Assembly: GCF_021347895.1 (NCBI RefSeq)
Contig: NC_067131.1
Location: 7,592,653-7,656,652 of the forward strand
Reading direction: 5' to 3'
Length of the DNA: 64,000 nt
Origin: Acanthochromis polyacanthus
Lineage: Eukaryota > Chordata > Actinopteri > Pomacentridae
The notes under the pieces are model-generated. The model saw only the letters and a program-made list of their open reading frames with translations, made no database searches and was not told where the DNA came from. The translations under genes were made by a program, and so were the position numbers. Below, in pieces: positions 26,001 to 38,209 of the stretch. Position 1 is the first letter of the stretch; every line of letters begins with the position of its first letter.

Positions 26001-26149
26001 TCCAATTTACTGATACCATATTATCCTTTTTTTTGTTGTTGTTGCTAAGTAAAACACAGCTTTTTAAGTATCATTTTTGGCTTCTGGAAGATTGTGATGG
26101 ATGTGTTTTTTTTTTTTTTTTTACAATTTTCTGATGCTTCTTTAGCTAT

Positions 26150-26181
26150 AATAATAATAATGATAATAATAATAATAATAA
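26150..26181. repeat. (AAT)n microsatellite
   Basis: About ten ATA/AAT units with one TGA interruption, directly left of the tandem repeat at 26191. Confidence 0.85.
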
Positions 26182-26190
26182 TTCAGCTGA

Positions 26191-26440
26191 GCTCTAGTAT
26201 ACGTCAAACTAGCAAATAAAAAATCACTTCAATATTGCTACGATATAGCTCTAGTATATTTCAGACTAGCAATAAGCAAATAAATAAATCACTTAAACAT
26301 TGCTGCAACACAGCATGACTGAGTCGAATGAATGAAATTGTGATGGACTTTTTTAGTATATATACATATGTGTGTATGCATGTGTGTGTGTGTATAATAT
26401 AACCCTAGTATACATCAAACTAGCAAAACAGATCATTCTG
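26191..26440 (+). repeat. Imperfect tandem repeat, unit about 57 bp
   Basis: Unit 1 begins GCTCTAGTATACGTCAAACTAGCAAATA (26191). Unit 2 begins GCTCTAGTATATTTCAGACTAGCAA (26248) and repeats the following AAATCACTT..ATTGCT block. A partial third unit, CCTAGTATACATCAAACTAGCAAA, starts at 26404 after about 95 bases of other sequence. Confidence 0.8.
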
Positions 26441-26536
26441 TATCACGTAAACACTCCTTTGATTTAAAATGACTGATTAAAAAGACATTGCACAGTTGTG
26501 TTTTCTTCTTTTCATGCATCTTTCTATTTGGGCATT

Positions 26537-26638
<102 letters not shown>

Positions 26639-26639
26639 C

Positions 26640-27550
26640 CGTTGCCCGGTAGAGGAGGCTGTCCATTCTTCACAGTTCAAGTGGCGTATATCCCAGCCTC
26701 CTTCTAGCAGCCACCAGATTAAATATGACCCTCAGCAGTACTTGTGTGACTGGACATTGCAGCCATCCCCTTCCCCCCTCTCTCCAGGGACATGCTACAT
26801 GTCAGTCCCCAACCTCTCTCTGTCCCTCTGGGATGTATCCATTCATGCCCAGAGGGATGCTGACTGCAGGCCAATGAAGAGGTGAGCAGTAGGCACCGTA
26901 AACACTGTAGCTTTACACTCCATAAACACGTCCAGGGGCCTCGGCAGTGTGCTGACTGTGTGTACTATCTAGTTCAAGTGATGTCACAGGGGGCAGTGGA
27001 TTTAAGCAGGTTTTAGTTTGATGCTAATCCCCTTGTGGCAAACGCAGTGGACGAGAGGACTGTCCCTGCCAATGGCGTGCATCAACCCCCATTGGATTAG
27101 TGCGTCTTGTCCCCTCCTCCATTCTGTTGCCATTGTCCAACATGTGCGTTTACCCCAATTTCTTACTACTGGTGTTAGTTTCGAGTGTAACCGTCATGCC
27201 CTGCATAAGCATGGCCCCTGAAAGGAGTAGAGCCTCGCCCTAAAGGTGTGTTACTTTTCTGTCTGCATGTGTGTGTACTGTTTCTGTGTGTTTTTCATGT
27301 TGTGCCTCTCTCTTCATGGTTTTCTAATGTTTCCAGGGCTGAATTATTTAGATAGGCTGCCAGCAGGGAGCTACATGATAGCGCAGACTTAAGAGTGATG
27401 GGAGGGGGGGCCCTGCAGCTGCAGATCAGGTAAAAGGGTACCTCATGCTTCACCTTTTCTTCTCTCCTCTCCATCCCTCCCTTTTGATTGGGGGTGAGTG
27501 TAACTGGAGAGTTGAAACACAATACCCGGCTCTATTTTCCACTTTTATAG
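26640..27550 (+). promoter_or_regulatory. ctbp2: Presumed RIBEYE promoter region
   Basis: This 0.9 kb precedes the RIBEYE exon. It contains CTAATCC at 27024-27030 and the inverted GGATTAG at 27094-27100, a pair of CRX/OTX-type homeodomain sites 70 bases apart and about 500 bases upstream of the RIBEYE start. Photoreceptor genes are commonly driven by CRX/OTX factors, and RIBEYE is made in photoreceptor, bipolar and hair cells, so the pair is plausible as part of a retinal promoter. No clear TATA box is placed. The start site is unknown. Confidence 0.35.
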
Positions 27551-29392
27551 CTGTCCTCTTGATTGTCTTCACTGATGCCTAACTCAAGTGAGCAGTCGCA
27601 TTTTGGTGCCTCTCTGGACCAGCGTGGTCCTGAGTGGAGTGAAGGCCAGAACGACAGGGCTGCTAGTCGCTGTCACTACTGTGGTAACGTCGCAGGGCGC
27701 AGGAATTCTCTGCCATTGGGTGGTGGGGATGTTAGAGCGTGGCTTCACCATCACCTAGATCTTGGTGAGAAACGGGATCCGGTCCTCCAGCCCTCCTTGT
27801 ACAGGCAGATCCAGCAGGACCAGCATGAGAACCTAGTAATGAGGAAGAACTCTGTGCCAGATCTAAGCAGCAGCCTCTACATCAGGCAAGGAATGGCAGG
27901 CCGGACCTCAGCACCACCTCAGGATTACTACCTGGCGGATGCTACTATATCTGGCCAGCCACCTGAAGAGGCTGGGTTTTACAGGGATAACCGGCAGTTG
28001 CTCAGCAGATCAGCATCGCATTATGGGGGGGTGAGGCCTACCTGGGATCAAGGACAAGCAAGGGCCACACCTTCCGTGCTGGCCTCTGCTTCTACACCTA
28101 CCCCCGCACCTCCTCCCCTCCGCCTCCACCCCCGCCTCCACCCCCACCTCCTCCCCCTCCCCTTCACGAGCTGAGCCGTTTGTACCGGGAAACTCTGGGA
28201 TCTAAGATGATCCCAGACGTCCAGCGTATTGGTGGCCGCTCTGCCTCTCCTACCGTCTACGGGGTTCAGCCCCCGCTTCCTGTTTATGCTGCGGAGCCGC
28301 CGTCTCTCTCCGCTTGTCAAGCTTATAACGGTATCAGCAACTTTCCCCTGGAACCCCGCCAGCCAGCTGCCACCAGTTCAGTGGTGGACCCAGCTTCTCA
28401 GGGAATGGACGGAGCTCTACCCCGGGCTTATGGAGCTGTAGCCTCCCAAAGGCTGCCTTATGACCCAAACTATGACCCCAGCACAGCCATGGTGGCGGTC
28501 ACAGCTGGGATGGCTTCCAGCATGCCACCACACCATCCCAGCGCTGCAGACCCCAAGAAAATGGTGGACCCTAACTTCTTGGCTTTCCTGCGAGCTGAAG
28601 GCATGGCTGAGAGTACAATTACTCTCCTGCTGCAACATGGTTTTGATTCCACGGCCACATTGGGGATGATGGAGGACCACGATGTCCGGTCCGTGGCCCC
28701 GAACTTGGCCCAGGCCCGTGTTCTGTCCCGTGTGGTTCTCAGTTGCAAGACAGGTGCTCCGGTAACACGCACCCGATCCAACAGCTTCAGCCATCGCAAC
28801 GACCTCTATATGCAGCCACAGGGTTTGACTATGGACCCCAACCTGATGCAGCAACCTCCCACGACCATCCAGACCGTTTCCCCTAGGATGGGAGAGTTTC
28901 TCGGTAGAAGACCCAGCAGCGCACCCTCCCAACATCTCCTGGAGACCACCACCTACTCAGGAGCACGGCCTCTGGCAACTGGAGCTTTTCCAGTCAGCCC
29001 TGTAGGATATAGCAATGCTGTGACTCAGGGAAGACCCTACTCCATGTACAATGCTCACACCGGTCTCGCTATGTCTGCTCTTGGACAACAGCCTCCACCA
29101 GCTCCAGGCACCCCTGGAGCGGCGCCCAAAACCTTCTCTGGCTCCTACTCCCCCATAGAGCTAATGAAGAGAGCCCCCAACCTTCCCCCAGCATCGCCTG
29201 TAGCAGCACCAAGCCCCCTTCTCAGCCCACAACTTCTCAGGAAAGGGATCAGTGCTGCTCCCGAGAGTACCATTGTTCCAGTTTCTTCTTCTTCCACCCT
29301 TCAAGCGCAAAACCTTAACAACAACAAGATGGTTGGACGCCGCACTGGTCCCCCTGTCATAGTCTCAACCATGGCCACCACTCCTGACACAA
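27551..29392 (+). CDS. ctbp2: RIBEYE A-domain exon (alternative first coding exon of ctbp2), with a frame break
   Basis: This exon encodes the Pro/Ser/Gln-rich A domain of RIBEYE, the main scaffold of synaptic ribbons; the B domain comes from the shared CtBP2 exons. The first in-frame ATG is at 27575, 12 bases after an in-frame TGA; its context is weak (CACTGATGC). TTTTATAG ending at 27550 resembles a splice acceptor. The exon ends after GACACAA at a GTAATG donor in phase 1, matching the exon at 55386; the open frame otherwise runs on to a stop at 29419-29421. About 606 codons is close to the family's A domain. Recognisable parts are Ser/Gln-rich low complexity, 15 prolines (28117-28161), a SAM-like helical block (about residues 331-392, FLRAEGMAE..LARVLSR-like) and RSNSFSHR and RRPSSAPS motifs. 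The frame changes between about 28025 and 28115; a seven-G run at 28025-28031 is the likeliest site of a one-base assembly error. Confidence 0.88.
28025..28115 (+). other. ctbp2: Frame break inside the RIBEYE exon
   Basis: Upstream, the frame from ATG 27575 is clearly coding. Downstream, the polyproline tract and everything to the donor lie in another frame, one base back. From about 28063 the second frame has C in nearly every third position (GGC CAC ACC TTC .. TAC ACC TAC CCC), while the first frame degrades to Leu/His/Pro mixtures and stops at 28172-28174. A missing base in the G run would rejoin the two and also keeps the phase-1 exon end. A real mutation cannot be excluded. Confidence 0.8.
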
Positions 29393-31992
29393 GTAATGTC
29401 AAACCTCACCTTTCTCACTAATTTCTTTAAATCCTCTCACCTCTTTCCTCCATCCTTGTTGCTGCTTGATATTTTTTTATAGGTCAGTAATAATTTACTT
29501 CTCTGATCTCGTTTTGTTGTAGATTAGGTACATATTGTGATTTTATTTTGTGTATGATAGATATTTTCTTTGGCATGCTACAAAAAAAATTACACTGACA
29601 GTGGTTTTGAATGGAGGAGTAGCATGTAAGATGCTTCTGACAAGTTAAGCAGCTTTGCTCTGAGAGGTCTTTTTTTAAATTACGCAACTATTTATACATG
29701 TATTGCAACAGAGTTGTGTCATTTGCCAGAGGGGATCCTGTCTCATCACCAACTTGAAATATTTCTTGTGAGCAGCGCTCCTGTTATTGAGGTCAACATT
29801 TTTTGGTCTGTTTTTTCCTCTTAAGTTGTTGGTCAGAATCATTTGGAAGCAACAGTGTGCTTGTGGAGTTGCTTTGCAGCGCTGCCATGCTCTTTTTCAT
29901 GGTTTCTTGTTAGTGGTTTGTCCACTGGTCATGGTAAAAACTTAATAATACACTTTGGAGTGCACTCAAAGCAACGACAATTAGGAGGAAAACACTCTTA
30001 AATACAGGATTGTATTCACCAGCTGTTCTCCTAATGTACGATTTCGCTTCATTTTCACTCGAAGCAATGAGTTAAATGTAAAAAAATACATAAATGTCCA
30101 GCTTGTTTTTACAGTTTTCCCTTATGCAGTTACCGTCATTCTATTTTACACCATACTCTCTCCTAATCGGGGGCTTAACTGCCTCAAATCCAATTACACT
30201 AATTGGATGTATATTTGTGTGTACTCTAAGAGGTAACTGTTTTTATAGACACCATGCTTAAAATTCTGTTTGCATTGCGGCACGGTAACAATTTTATTTA
30301 TTTATTTTGCTATAATGATGGATAAACTCAAACCCACCTGTTTAAAAATTCAAAATGAATGTAAATTTCTATTCCTTCGTGCTGTTTTCATTTACTTGTT
30401 AACGTCTTCCAAAATGTAACACATAGGATATTAAAATTATTGGCAATAAACAGCAGTGACTTTAATAGTGTCATAGCCATGAAGGAAATTACTACTAAAC
30501 TGATAGTTTAGTTTTGAAGGTCTTGTTGTCTTTTTATATACACAACTCTAGAAAGACCAATCTTGTCTCTCTTTTTAGCATTCCACAGTTATGTTTTCTT
30601 TTTTAACTACATATCCTTGTAAATGTATCCACAAAACACATGATTATGTAGAATTTGTTTGTCTCATACAAGGTTAATACAAGTAGGGAGGCAGCTTTTT
30701 ATGTTCAGATTACCGTGAAAGCGAATTCTCCAGCGAGGCATCCTCTCAGCATATTTTGATACATAAGAAGCTTTGATTTCTCCCTCTAACAAGTTGATAT
30801 ATTTCCCTGCTGATGAGCGCTGATGAGCTTAGGGAAAAATTAAATCTTTTAACCTTGTTTTCAGCCCTAACCCTGTATCTCGCCTCGCCTCTCTAATGGG
30901 TCTGTGGGCTGCTGCACTTGTTACAGAGTAATGACTTTTATGAAGTGGCTTCCCTTCATGTGTTGTCAAGGAAATAAGGAGTGAGGTGCGAGATCCAGAG
31001 GAGGGAGAAGGAGTTGTGTGGGGGAGGCAGGGGCGGAAGGTTGCCACTCGAGCTTCATGGAAACATGCACTTCTTTTCCAAGGTCACAGTGGCGGCCCCC
31101 ACCCCACCCCCCATACACCCGCTACACTTTTAGCACAACAAACTCATTTGCATGTAGCTGACATTTGTTGCTTCAGTAACTTCATCTGATAATGGGCAGC
31201 CCTTGCTGCCGATCGGAAAGCATACTTCTTAATTGTGTGTTGCTAGGCAACCTAGGTTTCAGTGGTAATCAGAGATAGATAATCTTCACATTTAAGGAAA
31301 GGGGAAAAGTGGAGCTCTGCATGCAGTGTTGCACATTTATTTTCTTGCACTTGTTACTCTCTTTTTTTTATTTAGCAGTTTGGAGCAGGAGAAAATTGAG
31401 TGAAAATAATAAGATGTTGCAGGGCACTTAATGAAAACATTTCGTTTACTCGCCTCTCCCTCTCTCCCTCTCTCTGTGAGCAGTGTACATCTCAAGAAAT
31501 TGCTTCTCATTTTTGTGCAAAGGCTCTCGTACATCTGTGAAGAGCCCCTCCTATTACATGCATGGTGTTTTATGTTCAAACATGCATATTGATGAAAAGT
31601 TGACACACTACTCCTTTTGCACCTACTGAATAAATTGCCAGTCCTTCCAATACAAACCACACCTCTTTCTATCGTCTTACATCAAAGCGTACATTTACAC
31701 ATGGCGGTCAAGGCGTCTACATTTTCATCAATTCAAATTTATGCTCAGAGCAGAGTTTTGAAAACAAACATCCGTGCAAAAGTGAAATCGGCGGGCTCCT
31801 AAAAAATATTTATGTAAAAAAGCTGCAGGTGGGAGGGCCCTTCCTGCATACTCCTCTCCACTGGGCGCTGCCTTGGTTGGCTAAAGCCGTAAGCAGTGTT
31901 AATAATGGCATTAAACGGTGGAGTCGAGCTCAGCTGCAACACTTCCCTTCCACCTAAAGTAGGGAGAGCGCCTTGCAGCACTCGCATTGGCC

Positions 31993-32032
31993 ATGGAGGT
32001 GTCTGTCAGTGGCATCCCACCGAGCACCACAG
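31993..32032 (+). CDS. Candidate alternative first coding exon (speculative)
   Basis: An ATG in an excellent context (GGCCATGGAG) opens a 13-codon frame, MEVSVSGIPPSTT, followed by G and a CAG/GTGGGT donor-like site at 32033. The exon would end in phase 1, exactly what the shared exon at 55386 requires, giving ..STTG joined to IRPQIMNG. The sequence around it is unique, fairly GC-rich and has CCAAT-like (ATTGG) boxes. Against it: the frame is short, an out-of-frame ATG lies upstream at 31905, and such a combination can arise by chance in 26 kb. No homologous N-terminus is known to me. Confidence 0.18.
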
Positions 32033-32717
32033 GTGGGTAAAACCCTAACTTGGATGTCACGTGAGGCCGAGTAGCCACCCTGATTATAGCTAGAGACGTG
32101 ATTGGCCAGTAGCCTGCGTTGTGTGTGCGTGCTCTGTAGATTAAGCAAGGTGGACGCTTGCACGTGGTTTCCTTGTGGGGATAATCCACAGAACATCTTC
32201 AGCTGTACTTTTCTGGGACGGAGAATTAGGAGGCGGTGTGGGGATGGCGGCGGTGGTGGTGCGTTTAAGGGGCAGAGCTTACGGGAAGGAGTGAGAACAG
32301 AACTTGGCAACAAGCTCCTCAAAGCCATATGGGAGGTGTCAGTTGACGTGTTCACCTGTATTACGTCTGCTCTCTCGGTGACACTGTCTACATTGTTTCT
32401 GCCGCTTCCTAGTCAAAACATGGTCACTTTTTTCCCCCCTCCCCTCTTTCTTTTTGAGGGGAAGCCATCACTGTTGTGCTGACAGTTATGTAACCTTCCA
32501 GTGTATGGTTCCCGTGAGGGTCTGAATGGGATTTTAATTTCCCTGCCTGCGTTTGGAAGGACATTCACGAGGATGCATGCCTAATGTGCTCTCAGCTGTC
32601 CTTGGCTAAACTGCTTTGTTCAGGTGTCTGACATTGATTTCAGTGCCTGTTTTTCCACCAGCTAGTCAGAAAGAAAACATTCCCAGAGTGTCGGTGTGGC
32701 CTTTTCTGGACAAAGCA

Positions 32718-32720
<3 letters not shown>

Positions 32721-32762
<42 letters not shown>
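32721..32762. repeat. (GT)n microsatellite
   Basis: 21 GT units. Confidence 0.97.
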
Positions 32763-32766
<4 letters not shown>

Positions 32767-34972
32767 TTTACAGTGTTTCTTCCCTGTGCAGCCACTCTGC
32801 AAAGTGCTTTAATTTGCGTCCTGTGATATATGGACGTGTGTGTGCGTTTGTGGATGATGAACAATGCACAGTTGCTTCTGCCACCCACTATCTCGCCACA
32901 CATACACCGCAGATGTCCCTTTTTCAACAGCAGGAAGTGTCCGTTTTCATCTGTGCTTGGCTGGATGTGACAGATCTGACAGCAGGACATGTGAACAAGA
33001 CCTCAAGTTTCCTCTATTTGTCTCTTTCTTCCTTTGACTTGCACTATTTACTGTACATATATATAGTGCAGTCAGTAATATGATAATGTTAGCTTTATCT
33101 CAGCAAGTTAAACAATGACTTCAACTTTCTTTTTCTGCTTTTTTCCACCCTGACAAAAAAATTTTTGCAGCAGGACCATGGTCCTGAACACACAAAGAGG
33201 TTAATCGATACTTTTTACGGGGAATGACTCCAATATCTGACCTCATGAGTCAGCACTTGACCCCAGTGTAAGTGGTCATGTGATTCACAAGCAAGATAGC
33301 TGCAGGGTCTCTTAAAACAGAAAACTTCACTTGCACTTAAAAAGAGGCAAGTTAAATGAATTGCTTCAAATGGTAAATTGAAATTGGTTTGTCTAAATGA
33401 AGTTACCAAGTAATATTATTGCCACTGGTTTAAGTTAGATGTGCTTAAATTATTAGATTCCTCTCAAATGAGCGTTGATGCAGCTTAATTTTGAGGAAAA
33501 TCTGCTTAAGTTTCCAGTTTTTTCAAACTCAAGTGTTCAATTTACCCAAATGTAACACGATTTTTGTCATTTTGTACTTACGCAGTTGAGTTGCAGCTGA
33601 AAGAAACGTGGATGTCAGATGCACGATGCTAAAATAGGGGTAAACCTAATATTTCTGCACTTTTTCAGAAATGTAACTTCAAGTTGATGGAATCCACCAA
33701 TGTAAAGTGATATCACCAAAGCAGAAAAGAAGTGAGATTTAGTCGTATTTTACTGTAAATGCAGTTCAAATACACTTTTTATGTAAGTGGTGCAACAGTC
33801 TTATAAATAATCTTTATATATAATATGATATACAAGTCTTATATGTATTTATACAGTCTTATATACAAGATGAAGGTGCAGACTTGTAGATCATAGTCAC
33901 TGCAACACAACAGAACACCCTGTCCTAATACTTCCTGTCTGCTCTGCATATTAACCATATCCTCTGTGGTTGTTATTGATGCTATAATGGGAAAGGCGAA
34001 GGGCTAATGACTTATGTCCAGGAATAGACACAGAATTAGAGTGAGGGAAAGCCTACCATCCACCTGTATGTGTGTATTTATGAGTGTCAGCATGGATGTG
34101 TGTGTATACGTGTGGATGCTACTATACCGGCGTCACGTGTCAGCGGGAGTCGGTGTCATCCTCGCTAATCCCACTGATATGAATGAGCGGAGACAGACGA
34201 GAGGTTTCGGCTCACATGGCACCGGTCAGGGGTTATTAAAGGAAAGCTCAGTCGAATTCTTCTATTAACACTGTACCGCACTGTATGTACATTACAGTTA
34301 TAGAATATCACAATTTTCTCACAATGCAATATGCTTTGTTGGCACGAGTGTCAGGTTGACAATATTGCCAAAGCATTAGAGATGGAGGAATTCCAAGGAA
34401 AAATAGAAAAAGAAGAAGAAATACAATTTATCAAGTGAAATAAAGTAACTGGATGATTTAAAAAAAATCACTTTTTGCATTATTTTGTCTCTGCTCAGCA
34501 AGCAAACTAAGCATTAATGTGCATTACCTGCCAATTTTGCAACAAAAAAAATCACAGAAACCAACCAAAACTTTAATAAAGTCATCATACTTAATATTTG
34601 AACACTTGACATTGTAGTTTTGCCTTCAGCGTAGCCAGTAAAATATATGATCAGTGAGTAACTTCACTATACTGTGCTCTATACTCTCACAATAAAGATT
34701 GCTCCGTTCACAGCTACACTCTCAAAGTCCTATCTGCGTACAGTCCTTCTGTCATGTGTCTCCAGTTTCCTGTGAACCTGGTAAATGTTACATGAACTAT
34801 CTGCTGCTCCATCTCCACTCAGCCTCTGTATTGTTTGTGTCCCTGGGGAAATATGGCTAGGAAAATCTATTTTTCCACTGCAGTAGTTTTTTCTCAGAAC
34901 AAAAAAAAAAAAAAAAAAACAAGAAAAAAGTGTTCTCCAGCTCCCCCAAATTCCCCCCTTTCTCTTACCCCA

Positions 34973-35010
34973 CCACCGCCACCACCACCACCACCACCAC
35001 CACCACCACT
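34973..35010. repeat. (CCA)n trinucleotide repeat
   Basis: About 12 CCA/CCG units in non-coding DNA, next to the long (GT)n at 35.19 kb. Confidence 0.9.
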
Positions 35011-35188
35011 TCTTGCTCGCTGCCCCTCCCTCGCTGTTTTCTCATGGTTGATCTTTCCAAACCATCGGTTGCGTTCACAGAGGGATTAATGGTTTCTGCG
35101 AAGCCAGCCAACCCGAGGAGGGAATGGAGCCTTCGAGCGAATGAGGAACAGCTGGTCTCCCCCTGCTTGTGACAGCTTGAGTGTTTGA

Positions 35189-35214
35189 GTGTGTGTGTGT
35201 GTGTGTGTGTGTTT

Positions 35215-35310
<96 letters not shown>
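35189..35310. repeat. Long (GT)n microsatellite with TTGAG interruption
   Basis: A first run of about 12 GT, a GTTTGAGT interruption near 35212, then about 46 GT units. Confidence 0.97.
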
Positions 35311-35312
<2 letters not shown>

Positions 35313-38209
35313 TGGTAGCACCTGACCTATGCGCAGGGTCAGGAGTGTTATCCGTGGGCTGAAAGTGGGCCGTAAGCTTTAGGTTTTAGGCCCTATATGT
35401 GTCGCTTAATGAATCTGTGAAAGAGTTTTGGTATGCTTATTTCTTCGCCATGTTCAACAAATTCCCTATCACTTTTTTATGATCGTTATTGACGAGTGAT
35501 TGTGACATTGGGCCTTCACTAGCTCTAAGGTAACGTCTAATGACAGAGACTGTGTGTGGGTCCTCATCTGATGGCTTGTTATGATCGGTGAGGAGAATCA
35601 TTCGGCTATTTCTGGAGATTGCATTGTCATGTTTATTCTACGAGTCTCCTCATCCCGTCGCAGTTTTGTTTACAGCGATGTGTGTTCACCGCTCGCGCCG
35701 TAAGAATGGCAGCGCTTTGATATAATCTACCCAATTATCTGTCGCCAAATTCTGCCGTATATTATTCCTCTTCCTCTCCAGGCAGCAGCTGGGGAGGAGA
35801 CCGGTTTTGTGCTGCAACAGCTGCATCCACTAAAACAGACAACTACCTCTGCACACCTCCCCGGTCCTTCTTCTTCTTCTTTTTTTTTTATTTTTTGTGT
35901 CCCTCCCCCTCTTTTCTCTCTCACTCAGTGGTGGGCAGGTCACCCTGAATTATTCATCAGTGTGAAATGAAAAAGCTCATGGATATTGAATATCCCCTCT
36001 GAAGTGGTGGCCAACATTGTGGTTTTTTTCCTCTCTCTCCCTCTCTTCTCTTCTTCGATTTTTTTTTTTTTACAACTGAAAAGAGTAAAGAGCGGCAGAT
36101 CTCATTGCCAGGGTATTTCAAAGGTTAACCGATTGCTTTACCTTGCGCACATATTTACTTTCTTTTTTCCACGGCGGAGGGGGTGGAGGGACGGGGAAAG
36201 GATGAAGTATAAAAGAAAGAGAAGAGAAAAAAAGAATGAAAAAAGGTAGAAGAGTAATATATGTTCTCGTAGATATTTTTTCTCCTGGAAGAAATTTTCT
36301 TCCTCGAACTGCCACAGCGGGTTACCTCGTTTACGGAGGAGGGCCTGATTCGTGAACCTTTCTTGTTTGCGAGGCCTGTTTCTTCCAGGAAACGAGCGCG
36401 TCTGTGGTCGGTTGTGGTCGTTCCCGATCGACCGGTTGTCATTCATTTCCCATGCGGCCCGCTGTGTTTCTCCATTGTCCCCCTTCGCGTAGTCTTTTGT
36501 CCTGTGGTTTGATCTGCGGCCCGCGCTGCAAATCAATGCTACTGGTTGCCATTCATTCAGCTCAGTCGCCAACAAACACAGTGGAGAACATGTGAGCGAT
36601 AAGGGGACGAAATCCTTCAAGCTTCAATGCTCTGTTTTATTTTCTAACATCTTCAGTCACATTATAATATTCTCTGGGTCCACCATTTGCTGGCATTGGT
36701 ATCTTTATATGTCTAATGAACACTGGAAGGTCGGGGACTTAAAAGAGCCTCCTTTGCGCCCCAGAGCAGATGTGAAGATAATAAATAAATATAATAAATA
36801 AAAACCACTCAAGGGGTGAGTCCCTCTTCCACTGTTTTGCATGTTGTACATGCTAATAGGACATGGAGTGTTTTATTTGTTCAGTAATATCTGAGCGAAC
36901 AGCGCGGCACTGACCCTGCGTCGCTCTCGTCCACTATTATGCTACTACTATACCCCGTTTCCTTTCAGTCATTACAGGCCATTTTCCTCCGTCCCCGATT
37001 TCTACTGCAGCACAGACAATTACCCAGGAATCCTTTTAAGAGTATTCCCAAAGCTGTACAAAGACCAAATGTTCCTACAGGAAGCAGCCAGGGGTTTAAC
37101 TGGCTAACCTTTTCCAAAACCATTCTTAACAGAGCCGTAATGACTGACAATTGGAGAGAAGAAGGCTATTTTATTTTCCTATGAATAAAACAACTTGTTT
37201 GTCTTCCAGGAAGTGATTTTTTTTTTTTTTTTTTGCATTTTGTTTTGTTGGAGAACATCCCGCTACCTCCAGGTAATTGCACTTTAGCTCAAGTGAAGTG
37301 GTTGTTCAGGAGCTCCTAAAGGTGTCAGGTGTTCCAGGTGCCGTATTGTGCGCCCAGAATGCAAACTCCAGTTACAGTAGGGTTTCGAGGGGGTATCGTA
37401 AGCTGCGGGGAAGAGGTCTGCGTCGCCAGAGGAAGTGTGAAATATCATCTGCCAAGGTGGAGGGAGGTGGATGAGTAGGTGGGTGGGAGTTTCTTTCCAG
37501 GGGGCATTAGAGATGTTGCGAGAAGGGGAAGGAGGGAGGAGGAAGGGGGGGGGGGGGGTTTATGATGATGAAAATGGCTGTAACTCTTTAGCAAAGTGAG
37601 CTTTAAAAGGCTGTAAGTGGACACCTCATAGTATCTGATGGCTGACTTCTTGTTGACAAGACCCCGCGACCCCGGTGTATTTATCGTAATGGAGCACAGC
37701 TGGACTGCAACTTCGATGGGTTAATAGCCATGTGACAGCTTTTTTGGGGGGAGGTGGGGATGGAGGCGGTATGATGTGCAGAAGCATTGTGTGCGTGTAT
37801 TTGTGCATGCATTTTATTTACTCGTGCACTCCGCTGAGTGGCACGCAGGGGCCACACTTGGGAGGGTGGGACTTTTTTTTTTTCTTTCTCTGCTCGACTC
37901 TCCCTGCCAAGCCAGATGGCTCCTGTCACTGAAAGAGGAGGAGGAGCGATGGAAGGAAAAAGGAGGGGAGCTCTGAGTCGCCCCTTAACAGCGCTAGAGT
38001 GGCCTGTCCCCAGAGCCACCACATCTGGAGACCACCTGCAGCTGGCTCGCCCTCCTTCCTCCATCTCCATCCTCATCCCCCTTTCCCCCCCTCTTGTTCA
38101 CTTTCTGTTTTTCCAGATGGGGGAGGCGGCGTTGACGGTGGTGGTGGTGGTGGTAGCAGTGTTTGGTCAGGCTGCGTGCCCATATTTCAGCAACTTTAGT
38201 ATGTCTTTG

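Noticed and set aside
28417..28935. 172-codon minus-strand frame and other frames overlapping the RIBEYE exon
   Set aside because: They are shadows of the coding plus strand; GC-rich coding DNA often leaves the opposite strand open.
29393..29421. RIBEYE frame running to a stop at 29421 as a stand-alone single-exon gene
   Set aside because: A phase-1 donor (GTAATG) at 29393 fits the shared exon, and RIBEYE is known to be an A domain joined to the CtBP2 B domain; the last codons are intronic read-through.
33171..33186. 16-base palindrome CAGGACCATGGTCCTG
   Set aside because: Palindromes of this size are expected by chance in 64 kb, and no other signal surrounds it.
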